The translations under genes were made by a program, and so were the position numbers. The notes below the pieces were generated by a model. It made no database searches. It was given only the letters and a program-made list of their open reading frames with translations, and was not told the DNA's origin. From Tridacna crocea (Eukaryota; Mollusca; Bivalvia; Cardiida; Cardiidae): 64,000 bases of DNA. The stretch spans positions 41,874,173 through 41,938,172 of the forward strand of contig OX031070.1 in assembly GCA_943736015.1 (NCBI GenBank), given 5' to 3'. Of this stretch, positions 1 through 10,567 are shown piece after piece (positions within the stretch are counted from its first letter, which is position 1; every line of letters begins with the position of its first letter).

Positions 1-217
1 CTTGAAGTTTCCATAAAGTCACATCTGTTTCCCATTCCGGAAATCACACCTGGTGCAGCGCTTGCTTCCTGAAGATATTTTTTTTTCTTTTCCAAACCCC
101 ACCCCTATTTCTTTTCTGTTCAGCAAGTTACATAAATGCTTCAAGCCCTAAAAAAAATCCTGGAAATAAAGACCGACATATGCGGCTGCTTTTGTCAAAA
201 GTGTTGGAACAAAGAGA

Positions 218-272
218 ACAATGTGGATCAAGATCAGACTGTACGTTTTGTGTAATTTGATCTTGACTTACT
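218..272. repeat. FB4 hairpin remnant
   Basis: Arms around GATCAAGATCAGACTGTACG and its diverged complement TTTGATCTTGA; same family as 19121-19179. Confidence 0.
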
Positions 273-308
273 TTGGTAACAAAGGCAATTAAAGTTGTGA
301 ACGATACT

Positions 309-522
309 TTAATCCTTCACCATACAGTCCCAAGTTTAACGACCCTGAGAAAAGTCTATTGAAACATTGTGGGAAAAGGAGAAAATGCTGGTGACCAGTA
401 CTTTTCTCCTTTTCCCACAATGTTGTCTATCCTATCACAGACAGAAATCATCTGTTAATGCTTCATTTAACAAAATTTCAATTTGTTCTAGGACAAAATG
501 TCCTCGTTTGGTGAAGAGTTGA
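309..522 (+). mobile_element. HP1 MITE, diverged
   Basis: TTAATCCTTCACCATACAGTCC head, central hairpin at about 361-427, tail ending GTTTGGTGAAGAGTTGA. The terminal TTAA has decayed to TTGA. Confidence 0.
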
Positions 523-583
523 GCTTTATTAACAATACTGTTGATGTTATTAAACAAAGAAGTGGTGTCTTCCCACTACATCT

Positions 584-809
584 TTAACCCACTACCAAAC
601 GACAAAATTTCATGCTGTTCCAAATTGAAAGCACTTGTGGACGACAGAACATAATTGAAAAATTTAAATTTGTTTCCAGCAGGGTAGAAAACATAGTAGG
701 AAAAGGAGAAAATGCTGGTTACCAGCATTTTCTCCTTTTCCCACATCGTTTTCAAAAGGCTTCTATCTCGGGGTCGTAAAAAATCAGGGATTGTTTGGTA
801 AAGGGTTAA
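584..809 (-). mobile_element. HP1 MITE, full length
   Basis: TTAA at both ends; tail CCCACTACCAAACGACAAAA, head GATTGTTTGGTAAAGGG. Full central palindrome. The 80-residue reading frame on the minus strand here is only its translation. Confidence 0.
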
Positions 810-854
810 CGCTACCACCTAATTCTGAGTTTTAACGATCAAAAGCAATGGGGG

Positions 855-975
855 CATTTGCTCCTTTTCCCAAATTTATTTTCAAATACTAGTTTCACTC
901 TGAGTCACATTTACACTGTTGTCTACAAATGCTTTCAATTTGGACAAGTCTACAAATTTGTTAAAAAAGGCTAAG
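855..975 (+). mobile_element. HP1 3' fragment
   Basis: Half a hairpin (GCTCCTTTTCCCAAAT) followed by GTCTACAAATGCTTTCAATT and a decayed tail. Confidence 0.
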
Positions 976-1270
976 AATTTTGTTGTCTGGTGCAGAGAAC
1001 ATTTTCCATGCCAGTATGACATATGAACTAATGAGACATCTTTTAAAACAATGTGGAAAAATGAGCTATTGTACCTGTGATAATGGTATAAAGAGAAACA
1101 TCTGTCAAAAAAGAAACTGTCTTTTTGCTGCGAGTTATGCTACTGTTTGCAAAAGTAGTCTAAAGCAGGGTTTCACATTTTCCTCATAAATAAATTAAAG
1201 CAAACTTTCCAGCCGATATTAAAACCCCAGATTATGTTGATTCAGTTTATATTTTTGGGTGAGAAAAAAA

Positions 1271-1328
1271 AGTGTAGATCCAAGATCAGACTGTACATTC
1301 TGTGCAGTCTGATCTTGATCTACACTGT
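1271..1328. repeat. FB4 hairpin
   Basis: AGTGTAGATCCAAGATCAGA pairs with TCTGATCTTGATCTACACT around ACTGTACATTCTGTGCAG. Confidence 0.
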
Positions 1329-1571
1329 CCACAAAAGGTCAGTGAGTTGCACTTAATAGCATAAGGGTTTAAAAAAAACCAGTTCACCAGAGGTGATGTG
1401 TGCAAGACTATGCGGGAGGGAAGATTGGTGCCTTCAGCCATGACTGACAAAATGTCAATCATTGGAAATAAACAGGTTCCCTGACTATGACACTAATCAA
1501 TCCTGACACTTCTCTCCTATAGAAAGCTTAAACCATTAAAGAACTGGAACCACCTTAAATTGCATTGATTA

Positions 1572-1625
1572 ACAGTGCAGATTAAGATCAGACTGCACAG
1601 AATGCTGCCTGATACTTTGATATTT
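1572..1625. repeat. FB4 hairpin remnant
   Basis: AGTGCAGATTAAGATCAGAC with a strongly decayed second arm. Confidence 0.
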
Positions 1626-1645
1626 ATTCTGGACTCAAAGAACCT

Positions 1646-1814
1646 TTAACTCATTACCTGAAACGACATAATTTTAGACTGGTCCAAATTGAAAGCATCT
1701 GCAGATTACAAAATCACTATGACTGAAAAATGGATATTTGTTTTTGGAAGGGTAGAAAACATTCTGGGAAAAGGAGAAAATGCTGTATACCAGCATTGTA
1801 TGGCAATGAGTTAA
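1646..1814 (-). mobile_element. HP1 MITE with deleted distal part
   Basis: Tail and first hairpin arm present (GGAGAAAATGCTGTATACCAGCATT); ends at TTAA shortly after the loop. A decayed + tail follows to about 1853. Confidence 0.
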
Positions 1815-1854
1815 CCCAATTTCTGTAATTTTATCGTTAGGTAAAGAATTTAAG

Positions 1855-2245
1855 AGCAATATTGTTTGCTGTTTTTCATATGGTCCAATCCTTGTACTTG
1901 GAGCTTTTAGGCTTAATTAATTATCAAATAGAATGTCGGGGAATCATCTGTGCCTAAATTATAAGAGATACTTTTAGATTTGCCTAATTTGAGGACGTTT
2001 GCAGACACAGAATAGTTTAGTTGAAACATATTTATTTTACGTTGATTGACAAACAAGTTCTTACAACTTAAATAAATTGTGCTTCCTTGGAACTACACCA
2101 GTACTTGCCCCGAAAGTGTCGGCCTTTGAAAAACCCGAAAATTGGCACTCGCTGTCTGGTATCGAATTCGGGGCCTTTTGGTTATGAAGCTGATACTCAC
2201 GACAACAGACAACCACTGCAGACAAATAAAAAGTGGTTCAAACGA
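1855..2245. other. Gap: decayed sequence
   Basis: A faint HP tail (TTTGCAGACACAGAATAG near 2005) and a possible SINE head; otherwise nothing recognised. Confidence 0.
2095..2230 (-). mobile_element. Possible tRNA-derived SINE head
   Basis: On the minus strand GAATTCGATACC resembles a pol III B box (GGTTCGANNCC), preceded by GTTGTCGTGAGTATCAGC. Weak; not the same as the main SINE family. Confidence 0.
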
Positions 2246-2385
2246 TGAGGTATATTTTACGAAAAAGTAATATGGGAAAGAAGAAAAGGCTGGTTACCAG
2301 TATTATCTCCTTTTCCCATGATGTTTTCAAAGCTTTCCATGTCAGAGACTTAAAAACACAAGGTTGTTTTGTAACAAAAGATTTA
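2246..2385 (-). mobile_element. HP1 fragment, diverged
   Basis: Hairpin GGGAAAGAAGAAAAGGCTGG / CCAGTATTATCTCCTTTTCCC, then TTTTCAAAGCTT head side. Confidence 0.
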
Positions 2386-2447
2386 TGATGGTTGAAATAA
2401 AACTCCAAACTCAGGGCTTGATCTTTACTGCATTTTATCAGCTATAG

Positions 2448-2677
2448 TTAACTCTTTACCACACACAAAAAAAATTTTAGACTGGTCCAGATTGAAAGCA
2501 CTTGCAGACGACAAAATAAACGTAACTCAAATTGTAATTTGTTTCCAGCAGGGTAGAAAACATTGTGGGAAAAGGAGAAAATGCTGGTTACCAGCATTTT
2601 CTCCTTTTTTCACAATGTTTTCAAATGCTTTACTTCTCAGGGTCGTCAAAAGTAGGGATTGTGTGGTAATTGGTTAA
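2448..2677 (-). mobile_element. HP1 MITE, full length
   Basis: TTAACTCTTTACC tail and GTAGGGATTGTGTGGTAATTGG head between TTAA sites; hairpin intact. Confidence 0.
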
Positions 2678-3062
2678 TTTATGTTGTCTCTGCAAGTTCT
2701 ATCAATTTCAACGAGTTTCACGAATTATTTGTGGTCAGTTTAGCGTTTCACCTAAAATGGGAAAGACAGGAAAACTTTACTACCCACATTACAGAACATC
2801 AGTCTAAAACTAATGTTCTCCCCCACACAAATTAGGATGAGAAAATTTTAACAGTCAGCACTGTTCAAAATCGATGGAAATTTGCATACATCTTTCTAAT
2901 TAGAACTGCAAATCCCAATTCAATTCTAGGAGACAAGTTTGTATTTTATCGGGCTGCATTTGAAAATATCAGATCTGTTTATGTAGTGTTTTTACACAAG
3001 TTGAATTATACAAATAGATTTTTTACTAGAAAATTTTTGTATGTCCATGTCTAACTCTATGC
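2678..3062. other. Gap: unique-looking AT-rich sequence
   Basis: No repeat or gene recognised. Confidence 0.
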
Positions 3063-3356
3063 CGAGCCCTGGTAGCTCAGTCGGTAGCATACAGGACTTA
3101 GAACAGGGGGTGCTGAGTCTGATCCCAGGCTCGTCCAATTTCTTTCCGAGGATTGATGATAGTCCTTGCGACAGAATTCATTCCTCTCTCACCCCCGATG
3201 GTTATGTGGGAAAGCATGGTGGGCAGTGGCTTGGAAAGAACATTGTGCAGAGTACTGGTAACAGAAACTCTAGGAAAGCATGGACAGGTGTACTGGCCGC
3301 AATGATATAACTGAAATAATGCTGAAAACAGTGTTAAACACCATATAATCAACCAA
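3063..3356 (+). mobile_element. tRNA-derived SINE, full length
   Basis: tRNA-like head with A box TAGCTCAGTCGGTAG and B box-like GAGTCTGATCCC, a body with GGTTATGTGGGAAAGC and GGCTTGGAAAGAACATTGTG, and the tail CTGAAATAATGCTGAAAACA...TTAAACACCATATAATC. This copy helps define the SINE used for the other calls. No poly-A; it ends in ATCAACCAATCA. Not a tRNA gene, because the acceptor stem and the anticodon arm do not fold. Confidence 0.
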
Positions 3357-3383
3357 TCAGTCTAACTGTATTGCACTTAAGCG

Positions 3384-3524
3384 TTAACTCTTTACCAAAC
3401 AACAAAATTTTAGACTGGTCTAAACTGAAAACATTTGCAGACGACAAAATAAATGCGATTGAAAAATTGAAATTTGGTTTGAGAAGGGTAGAAAATATTT
3501 TGGGAAAATGAGAAAATGCAGGTA
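3384..3524 (-). mobile_element. HP1 5' half (tail to first arm)
   Basis: TTAACTCTTTACCAAACAAC ... GAGAAAATGCAGGTAAC, then joined directly to the next copy without a second arm. Confidence 0.
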
Positions 3525-3737
3525 ACTCGACTTTTAACGACCATGAGAAAGAAGCCTTTTGAAAACGTTGTTGGAAAAGGAGAAAATGCTGGTAAGCAGC
3601 ATTATCTCCTTTTCCCACAATGTTTTCTTCCCTTCCCAAAAGAAAGTTCAAATTTTCAGTTACACTTATTTGTCGTCTGCTTTCAATGCTTTCAATTTGG
3701 ACCAGTCTGAAATTTTTGTGGTTCGGGAAAGAGTTGA
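3525..3737 (+). mobile_element. HP1 MITE lacking its head terminus
   Basis: Begins inside the head (CTTTTAACGACCATGAG), full hairpin, tail ends GGTTCGGGAAAGAGTTGA. Confidence 0.
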
Positions 3738-3969
3738 AAACCTAATAATTCTTCAAGCATGGGAAAGTTTTCTCATTCCATAAATTAATAATCTCTAATT
3801 GATAAAGGAAAAAATAGCTCACCAATTATTATTGGAAGCTCAGGTAAATATTACCCCTCCCACAATACAGAATACAGTCCAACAGTCATTTCTGATCTCG
3901 AAGTAAGACCTAAATAAGTCAGCTTTTATGGGTTACCTTTGTCTGCAGTGTTTTAGCAAAGAAGCAATT

Positions 3970-4033
3970 TAAGATTGGAGATCAGACTTCAAATTTTGCG
4001 TGGTCTGATCTTGATGTACACTGTATGGAAAGT
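3970..4033. repeat. FB4 hairpin remnant
   Basis: GGAGATCAGACTTC and GTGGTCTGATCTTGATGTACAC arms, first arm shortened. Confidence 0.
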
Positions 4034-4063
4034 CAACTCTACTTGTTGAAAGGGCTTCAAGTG

Positions 4064-4294
4064 TTAACTCTATACCTAACGAGAAAACTTAAGACTTTTC
4101 TGGATTGAAAGTATTTGCAGGTAACAAAGTAGATGCGACTAAAGAATTGAAATCTGTATTAGGAAGGTTAAAAAAAACATTGTGGGAAAAGGAGAAAATG
4201 CTGGTTACCAGCATTTTCTCCTTTTCTCACAATGTTTTCAAAAGCCGTCTTCATCAGGGTTGTTAAAAGTTGGGATTTTGTAGTGAAGAGTTAA
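4064..4294 (-). mobile_element. HP1 MITE, full length
   Basis: TTAA both ends; tail diverged (CTCTATACCTAACGAGAAAA), hairpin near perfect. Confidence 0.
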
Positions 4295-4649
4295 TTCAAG
4301 AGAAAAAAAAACTTGAAATTGAGAGGAAAATTATTCATTGAGTACATGAAGTACCCATAATATGTTTCAACAGGATGCTTTACTTCTTTTTGTGGGACGA
4401 TTCTTTCACAAGAAAGCAGGCCATGCAGACAGCACGGCCTGTATGATGTGCAGGGCTTGCAAATCGTGTTCCAGTACAACCTTTATCATTGTAGGGTCCA
4501 AAAAATGTCAGAATTCTTACTTTTTCTCCTGCCATTTTGCACTCGTCCTACAGTTAGACAAAGAAGAATAATCCACTTGCCCTCACCAAGTCTTCACTAG
4601 TAAGCACCAGCGGACAAGTGGATTCTTTAGATCTTGTCATTGTACAGGA

Positions 4650-4864
4650 GTGTGAGTTTTAGTAACCCTGAGTTAAAGGTTATATTAAAGCATTTAGGGA
4701 AAAGGAGAAAATGCTGGTAACCAGCATTTTTCGCTCCTTTCTACACGATGCTATCTATCCTAAACTAGAGGTATTGTCCTAATCTCAGTAACAGTTAAAT
4801 CTTTAGACTCCAAAAGTTTTCAAATATGACCAGTTTGAATTTTTTTGTTCGGTAAACAGATAAA
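4650..4864 (+). mobile_element. HP1 MITE, old copy
   Basis: Head decayed (GTTTTAGTAACCCTGAG), second hairpin arm interrupted (TTTTTCGCTCC), tail TTTTTGTTCGGTAAACAG. Confidence 0.
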
Positions 4865-4907
4865 TGAGAGGCTCTGTTATTTGCGCAGCATTGTTCTTAG
4901 GTATCTG

Positions 4908-5055
4908 GGGTCCTGAGTGGCTCTGTGGTATAGTGAATGATTTGTGACCTTGGAAGGCTCGGGTTTGATCCTCTTTATAAGCACTGGAGTTTTCATTGAA
5001 GTGTCCCTGTGCAAGACACTTCAGAGCCCTAGCCTAGTTCTTGTAATACCCAAGA
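4908..5055 (+). mobile_element. tRNA-headed SINE fragment (second type)
   Basis: TGGCTCTGTGGTATAGTGAA (A box region), GGCTCGGGTTTGATCCTC (B box GGTTTGATCC) and GCAAGACACTTCAGAGCCCT, also found at 52079-52099. Its 3' part is lost at an HP1 copy. Confidence 0.
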
Positions 5056-5082
5056 CAAACATTATGTTTTCTACATATGTAA

Positions 5083-5286
5083 ACAAATTTTATCCTTGTC
5101 CAAATACAAAGCATTTGCAGATGACAAATTCAAAGTGGCTCCAATGGTGCATTCTTTCTTTCTTTTATAGGGTAGAAAACATTGTGGGAAAAGTAGAAAA
5201 TGCTGGTTACCAGCATTTTCTCCTTTTCCCACAATGTCTTTAAAATGCTTCTTTTCCAGCGTCCGCATTGTCCGGTAAAGGGTTAA
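5083..5286 (-). mobile_element. HP1 MITE, tail terminus lost
   Basis: TATCCTTGTCCAAATACAAAGC to GTCCGGTAAAGGGTTAA; strong hairpin at about 5177-5240. Confidence 0.
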
Positions 5287-5785
5287 ATGTTGACATCGGC
5301 TTCAAAACCCATTCAATGAATCATTATTTGTTGTCTGCAAGTGCTTTTGTTATGAAAAAGTCTTAAAAAAGTTGGGGCAATCGGTTTGGATGAAAGAAAT
5401 AAACAGAGCAGCCATGAAACAGAAGAGAGAAAAGGTCTGGAAACTCATTTCCTGTCCATAGTTACCAGTTTTAGGTGCGTGAAATCTGCTCATAGTCGGT
5501 AACAATTTCCTCAAAGGCAGTAACGGTGAATATTGGAATGCTTTCATTTTGTCGTCAATAGATTAAACTTTCGATTCCCGTCATTTCATCTCTATTTGGG
5601 CAGTCAGGCGTATTGTCAACTATTCAGGGGCAACCTAATGAGGTGTTGAATTGGAAGAATAAAATATATATACACACATAACTTTAATTTCAATACCAAC
5701 TTTTTTCATTGAAATTGGGATTTTTTTCCCTTTTTTATTTCGATTCAATGTGTTTTTCCCTTCCTTTTTGCGTTATAACACCTGA
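5287..5785. other. Gap: no recognised feature
   Basis: AT-rich; a homopolymer-rich stretch around 5700-5770. No gene-like frame with splice sites. Confidence 0.
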
Positions 5786-5826
5786 TTTGGTGATTAACCC
5801 TTTGCAGGACAAGAATGATAGGCAAA

Positions 5827-5970
5827 ACCTTTACCACAGAATCTGGTAGTTTTATCGACTCGGAGAACTTTTGAAAACATGATGGAAAAAGGAAGAAAAA
5901 AATGCTGATGACCAGAATTTTTTATTTTACTCTCAGAGTTTTCTACCCTTTCAGGCAAATGAAAAATCAT
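5827..5970 (+). mobile_element. HP1 MITE, old and 3'-truncated
   Basis: Head ACCTTTACCACAGAATCTGG; hairpin badly decayed; cut by the next copy. Confidence 0.
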
Positions 5971-5973
5971 AAT

Positions 5974-6183
5974 TTAACCCATTACCACACAATCCCTACT
6001 TCCCGGAAAAATAACCCTATAGAAAACATTGTAGGACTAGTAACTAGCATTTTCTCCTTTTCCCACAATGTTTACTACCCTTCCTAAACCAAATTTCAAT
6101 TTTTGACCCACATTTATTTCATCGCCTGCAAATGCGTTCAATTTGGACAGGTCTACAAAATTGCTGTTTGATAAAGAGTTTAA
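5974..6183 (+). mobile_element. HP1 MITE
   Basis: TTAA to TTAA; the first hairpin arm has a deletion (CATTGTAGGACTAGTAACTAGC), so only the loop-side stem remains. Confidence 0.
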
Positions 6184-6239
6184 ACTACATTGAATTTGTA
6201 GTTAGCAAAAAATAATGCAGTGAATTGGGACCTGTCAAA

Positions 6240-6378
6240 TTTATTACTAAAAGGGTAGTAACCAAGATGGGGAAAGGTAAAAAGAGTCATTTTCCAGCGT
6301 TTTCTTTTTTTCCAGCTATGTTTTAAAAAGCCCTTTTCCCATGGGTAAAGCTTGGGGTTTTGTGGTTAAGGAATTTTA
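6240..6378 (-). mobile_element. HP1 fragment, old
   Basis: GGGGAAAGGTAAAAAGAG / TTTCTTTTTTTCCAGC hairpin and a decayed head. Confidence 0.
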
Positions 6379-6613
6379 CGTGTCTTGATGATGTTTCCAT
6401 GGAGAATAAACCTATCAGAACAACAAAAACATCTTATAAACAGTGTGAGGAATGAATAAAAAATAAATCAGATCAAAAGTATAAGAAGCTATTGAAATAT
6501 TATGTGTTTTATTGCCAGTGTTTGGAGTCTAGAAACATTTCCCACACCATTAGGATTTCAGCCTGGATTCTCCCCATATGTTTTACCTGGGGTGGTATGG
6601 GAGGGGTACAGGA

Positions 6614-6862
6614 TTTAGTTCTTTACCACACAAACCTGGGCTTTAATGTAAAACCTCTAGTGACAAAGTGCTTGAAAACATTGTGGAGAAAAGGAGAAAA
6701 TGCTGTTAACCAGCATTTTTCTCCTCTTCCCCCCACAATGCTTTTTTCCCTGTCTGTGACAAGTCCAATCATTTGAACCACATATAATTTGTTGTCTGCA
6801 AAAGCTTTCAGTTTGGACAAGTCTTGAGTTCTGTTGAGTTTTGTCGTTCGGTAAAGATTTAA
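6614..6862 (+). mobile_element. HP1 MITE with a duplicated tail segment
   Basis: TTCTTTACCACACAAACCTGG head; the tail contains GAGTTCTGTTGAGTTTTGTCG, a small internal duplication, making it longer than usual. Confidence 0.
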
Positions 6863-6938
6863 TCGCTGGTAAATTTCAATGTGACACATTCCATTTTGAA
6901 TACTACATAGACTCATAGCAACAATTAATTGACAGGAT

Positions 6939-7160
6939 TTAACACTTTACCACACAATCCTGATTTTTAACAACCCTGAGACGGAAGCCTTTTGAAAACA
7001 TTGTAGGAAAAGGAGAAAATGCTGATAACCAATTTTCTCCTTTTCCTATTATGTGTCCTTCTTTTTAAAACACAATTTCTTATTTTAGAGACATGTTTGT
7101 CATCTGCAAATGCTCTTAGTTTGGGCAAGTTTAAATTTTTGTCGTTTGGTAAAGAGTTAA
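6939..7160 (+). mobile_element. HP1 MITE
   Basis: TTAA both ends. Shares its right TTAA (7157-7160) with the next element. Confidence 0.
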
Positions 7161-7312
7161 CTCTTTACCATATGACAAAAGTTTACGGTGATCCAAATTG
7201 AAAGTATTTTCGACATCATAATTTATTATAAGATCTGAATGTGACAGAAATGTTGACATCCCAATTTGATAAAGGGTAGAAAAAACATTGTCAGAAAAGG
7301 AGAAAATGAAGT
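7157..7312 (-). mobile_element. HP1 5' half
   Basis: TTAACTCTTTACCATATGAC tail through GGAGAAAATGAAG; second arm and head missing. Confidence 0.
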
Positions 7313-7362
7313 GAATCTGATGATGTCTATCTATGATTGCTGAATATTTTGAAAGATTACCT

Positions 7363-7597
7363 TTAAACTCTTTTACCAAAGCACAAAATTTTAGACTGGT
7401 CCAAATTGAAAGCATTTGCAGACGACAAAATAAACATGACTCAAAAACCAAAATGTGTGTCTTGCAGGGAGGGAAACATTGTGGGAAATGGATAAAGTGC
7501 TGGTTACCAGCATTTTCTCCTTTTCCGACAATGTTTCAATGTTTTCATAATTCATCTTGATTAGGGTCATTTAACCGTCGGGATGATGTGATATTAA
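7363..7597 (-). mobile_element. HP1 MITE
   Basis: TTAAACTCTTTTACCAAAGC to GATGATGTGATATTAA; hairpin intact. Confidence 0.
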
Positions 7598-8170
7598 AGC
7601 TTAAAGCCAAATAAATTCATGTCGCATGTGAAAAAGTAAAATTTAATGCTCGTATTACATAATTTATCTGTTTGCCACAAAGTTACTCATTGCCTGTTTA
7701 GCAAAAAGTCCACGACAAAAATTGTTGACATGACGGAATTTCTCTGTCAAGACATTGGCATGTTGTCTCGGTTTCCAAATATATCTTACATACCGGCGGT
7801 GACTTAAATCAAGCCACAGTAAATCAATAGAAGTACCACCACTCAGTGCTTTATGAATAATTCATAACATGCAAAAGTGTCAACGTAGTAATCTTGAGTC
7901 AGTAATGAAGTGAGATGCTTTAATGATTGACAGATAGGTTGCTGGAGGAACTTTTTTCTATCCACTGCAGGCACGCTCCCTCTTGATGCTAGGTTGATGA
8001 TTTTGAGAATAGAAATATTAGAATGATTTTGAAAATAGAAAAGTACAGGGTCAGTATAATTGCCAACCATTCTTCAACCAAAATGGTTGTTTGGTCAATC
8101 AGAAGTTGTACTGCTTTCGAATGTAGAATATTCTGAAGATTAAGATAAAGAATCCTCATATGATTTCTTG
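7598..8170. other. Gap: no recognised repeat or gene
   Basis: Unique-looking AT-rich sequence. Confidence 0.
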
Positions 8171-8399
8171 TTAACCCATTACCACACATTCCCTACGTTT
8201 GACGCCCCTGAGAAAGAAGCCTTTTGAAAACACTGTGGGAAAAGGAGAAAATGCTGGTAACCAGCATTTTCTTCTTTTCCCACAGTGTTTTCTACCCTTC
8301 CCAGAACAAATTTAAATTTTTCAGTCACCTTTATTTTGTCGTCTGCAAATGCTTTCAGTTTGAACTAGTCTAAAATTTTGTCATGTGGTAAAGAGTTTA
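8171..8399 (+). mobile_element. HP1 MITE, young
   Basis: Very close to consensus (CCCATTACCACACATTCCC head). The hairpin carries the mirrored CACTGTGGG / CCCACAGTG variant. The right TTAA is now TTTA. Confidence 0.
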
Positions 8400-8439
8400 T
8401 ACAGACCCAGATGGTTTTGAGAATATTCTTGGAAAATAT

Positions 8440-8676
8440 TGATAGTAGCCATTTACGAATTGAGAAAATTTTAGAAGACTTGCCCAAATTGAAAGTTTTT
8501 GCAGATGACAAACTAAAAAGGACTTTGAACCTGAATTTGCCTTCGGAAGAGGAGAAAACATTGTGGGAAAGGGAGAAAGTGCTGGTTGCCAGCATTTTCT
8601 TTCTTTTTCAACTATATTTGCGAGAGACTGATTCATTAGACTCCTTAAAATCTGTGATGGTGTGGTGAAGAGTTAA
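8440..8676 (-). mobile_element. HP1 MITE, first of a five-copy chain
   Basis: Diverged copy; ends GGTGTGGTGAAGAGTTAA and shares TTAA 8673-8676 with the next. Confidence 0.
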
Positions 8677-8901
8677 CTCATTACCAAACGATAAAATTTT
8701 AGGCTTGTCCAAATCGAAAGCATTTGCAGATGATAAAATAAATGTGACTGAAAATTTGAAATTTGTTTTGTGAAGGGTAGAAAACATTGTGGGAAAAGGA
8801 GAAAATGCTGGTTATCAGCATTTTCTCTTTTTCCCACAATGTTTTCTAAAGGCTCCTTCCTCAGGGGCATCAAAAGCAGGGATTGTGTGGTAATGGGTTA
8901 A
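8673..8901 (-). mobile_element. HP1 MITE, chain member 2
   Basis: Full length, near consensus; shares TTAA at both ends. Confidence 0.
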
Positions 8902-9088
8902 CCCTTTACCACATGACAAAAATTTTGACAACTTAGATGTTACTCACTTAAGATTTCTGCTTGAAAGGAAATAAAACCTTGTGGGAAAGAGAAAAAGTAC
9001 TGTTTATCAGCATTTTCTCCCTGTTTCACATTGTTTTCAAAAGGCACATTTCTGTAGGATCATGAAAACTTGTTTGAAAAAGGATTAA
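8898..9088 (-). mobile_element. HP1 MITE, chain member 3
   Basis: Short and old; hairpin AGAAAAAGTACTG / CAGCATTTTCTCC. Confidence 0.
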
Positions 9089-9269
9089 GTCTTTACCACA
9101 CAATCGCAACTTTTTACAACCCCGAGATGGAGAGAAGACATTGTAGAAAAAGGAGAAAATGATATTGACCAGATATCATCAAGTTAACAATCAAAGTTTA
9201 ATTTTGTTGATTGCAAATACTTTGAATTTGGTGCTGTACATAAAAATGAATGTTTTGTAAAAGAGTTAA
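9085..9269 (+). mobile_element. HP1 MITE, chain member 4
   Basis: Opposite orientation. Second hairpin arm deleted; a new short palindrome GATATTGACCAGATATC sits at the loop. Confidence 0.
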
Positions 9270-9493
9270 CTTTACGAAACAACAATTTTTTGGACTGGAC
9301 CTAATTCAAAGGATCTGCAGACAACAAATTAAATCTTGGTAATATTATGATTTCTGACTTTCATTGGGTAGAAAATATTGTGGGAAAAGGAGAAAATGCT
9401 GGTTACCAGCATTTTCTCCTTTTCCCACAATGTTTTTTAAAAGTTTTCTATCTCCGGGCCGTAAAAACCGGGGATTGTTTGGTAAGGGGTTAA
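9266..9493 (-). mobile_element. HP1 MITE, chain member 5
   Basis: Full length with a perfect hairpin; TTAA at both ends. Confidence 0.
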
Positions 9494-9642
9494 TATATAG
9501 GTTATCCTCAGTCAGATTTGACAAGCTTTTTGCATGATGGTGAATAATCATTGTCCTAGAGGCTTTTACAAATTTCTGGTAAAAATAACAGATAATGGAA
9601 TCAATTTTCTTGGGGAAAAAGTCGCGGCTTTTATGCCTCTTC

Positions 9643-10200
9643 CCCCTTTACAACATAATGACCCTGAGGAAGAGGACTTTTCGAGAAACCATTGTGAGAA
9701 AAAGAGAAAATGTTTTTCCCCCACGGTTTTTGCTTACCCTATCACGGGCAAATTTGGTCATTTGGGGCTACCTTTTATATGTTATCTGCAAATACTTTAA
9801 ATTTTGAGCATTCTAACATTTCCTCTTTCCCCTTTACCACATAATACCCCAAGGAAGAAGACTTTTAGAGAAACCATTGTGGGAAAAAGAGAAAATGGTT
9901 TCCCCCCACAGTTTTTGCTACCCTATCAAGAGCAAATTTTGTCATTGGGGCTACCTTTTATATGTCATCTTCAAATACTTTCAATTTTGACTGCTCAAAC
10001 ATTTTCGCTTTCCCCTTTACCACATCATGACCCTGAGGAAGAACTTTTCAAGAAACCATTGTTGGAAAAGGGGAAAATGCTTTTGGTAACCAGCATTTTC
10101 TTCTTTTCCCACAATGCTTTCTACCCTTTCAAAGAAGATTTCCACCATTTAAGCTACACTTATATTGTCGTCTGCAAAATGCTTTCAGCTTGGACATTGA
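9643..10200 (+). repeat. Three-unit tandem array built from HP1 sequence
   Basis: Units begin CCCCTTTACMACATMATGACC at 9643, 9829 and 10012 (periods of about 186 and 183). Units 1 and 2 share GGGGCTACCTTTTATATGT and a reduced hairpin; unit 3 keeps the full one. There is no TTAA at the unit joins. The longest reading frame of the window (146 codons, 9804-10244) is a translation of it. Confidence 0.
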
Positions 10201-10257
10201 ATGAAAGACGCAAAGCAGGTTACAAGGCAGTCAGTAGCATGTAAGTGCTTTGGCCTC

Positions 10258-10342
10258 AGACAGCTACTTTTGCCACCATGTTTTCAAAAACTTTCTCACC
10301 GAGGTTGTGAAAAGGTCAACTGTATTGTTGTGAAAAGGTTAA
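10258..10342 (-). mobile_element. HP1 head-side fragment
   Basis: CCACCATGTTTTCAAAAACTTTCTC to TTGTGAAAAGGTTAA. Confidence 0.
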
Positions 10343-10567
10343 CCCTTTACCACACAAGGATGACTTTTAACACCCTTGAAAGAGATGGCTTTTGAAAACA
10401 TCGTGGGAAAAGGAGAAAATGCTAGTTACCAGCATTTACTCCTTTTCCCACAATGTTTTCTTCCCTTTGAAAGAAAAATCATTTCATATGAGCCACATCG
10501 AAACTGTCATTAGTAAATGCTTTCAATTTGGACAGGTCTGAAATCTTGTCATGTGGTAAAAGGTTAA
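10339..10567 (+). mobile_element. HP1 MITE, full length
   Basis: TTAA both ends; ACCACACAAGG head; left TTAA shared with the preceding fragment. Confidence 0.

Noticed and set aside
361-427. Bacterial-type terminators or microRNA genes at each hairpin
   Set aside because: Every such stem is the centre of an HP element; no U-tract logic, and repetition argues against dedicated microRNA genes.
3063-3140. tRNA gene
   Set aside because: A and B boxes are present, but there is no complete cloverleaf and the SINE body follows.
8440-9493. CRISPR-like array of repeats and spacers
   Set aside because: Repeat units are whole MITEs in both orientations with TTAA borders, in eukaryotic intron DNA.
9804-10244. 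Longest open frame (146 codons)
   Set aside because: Lies in the HP-derived tandem array and translates repeat sequence; no domain and no conserved start.
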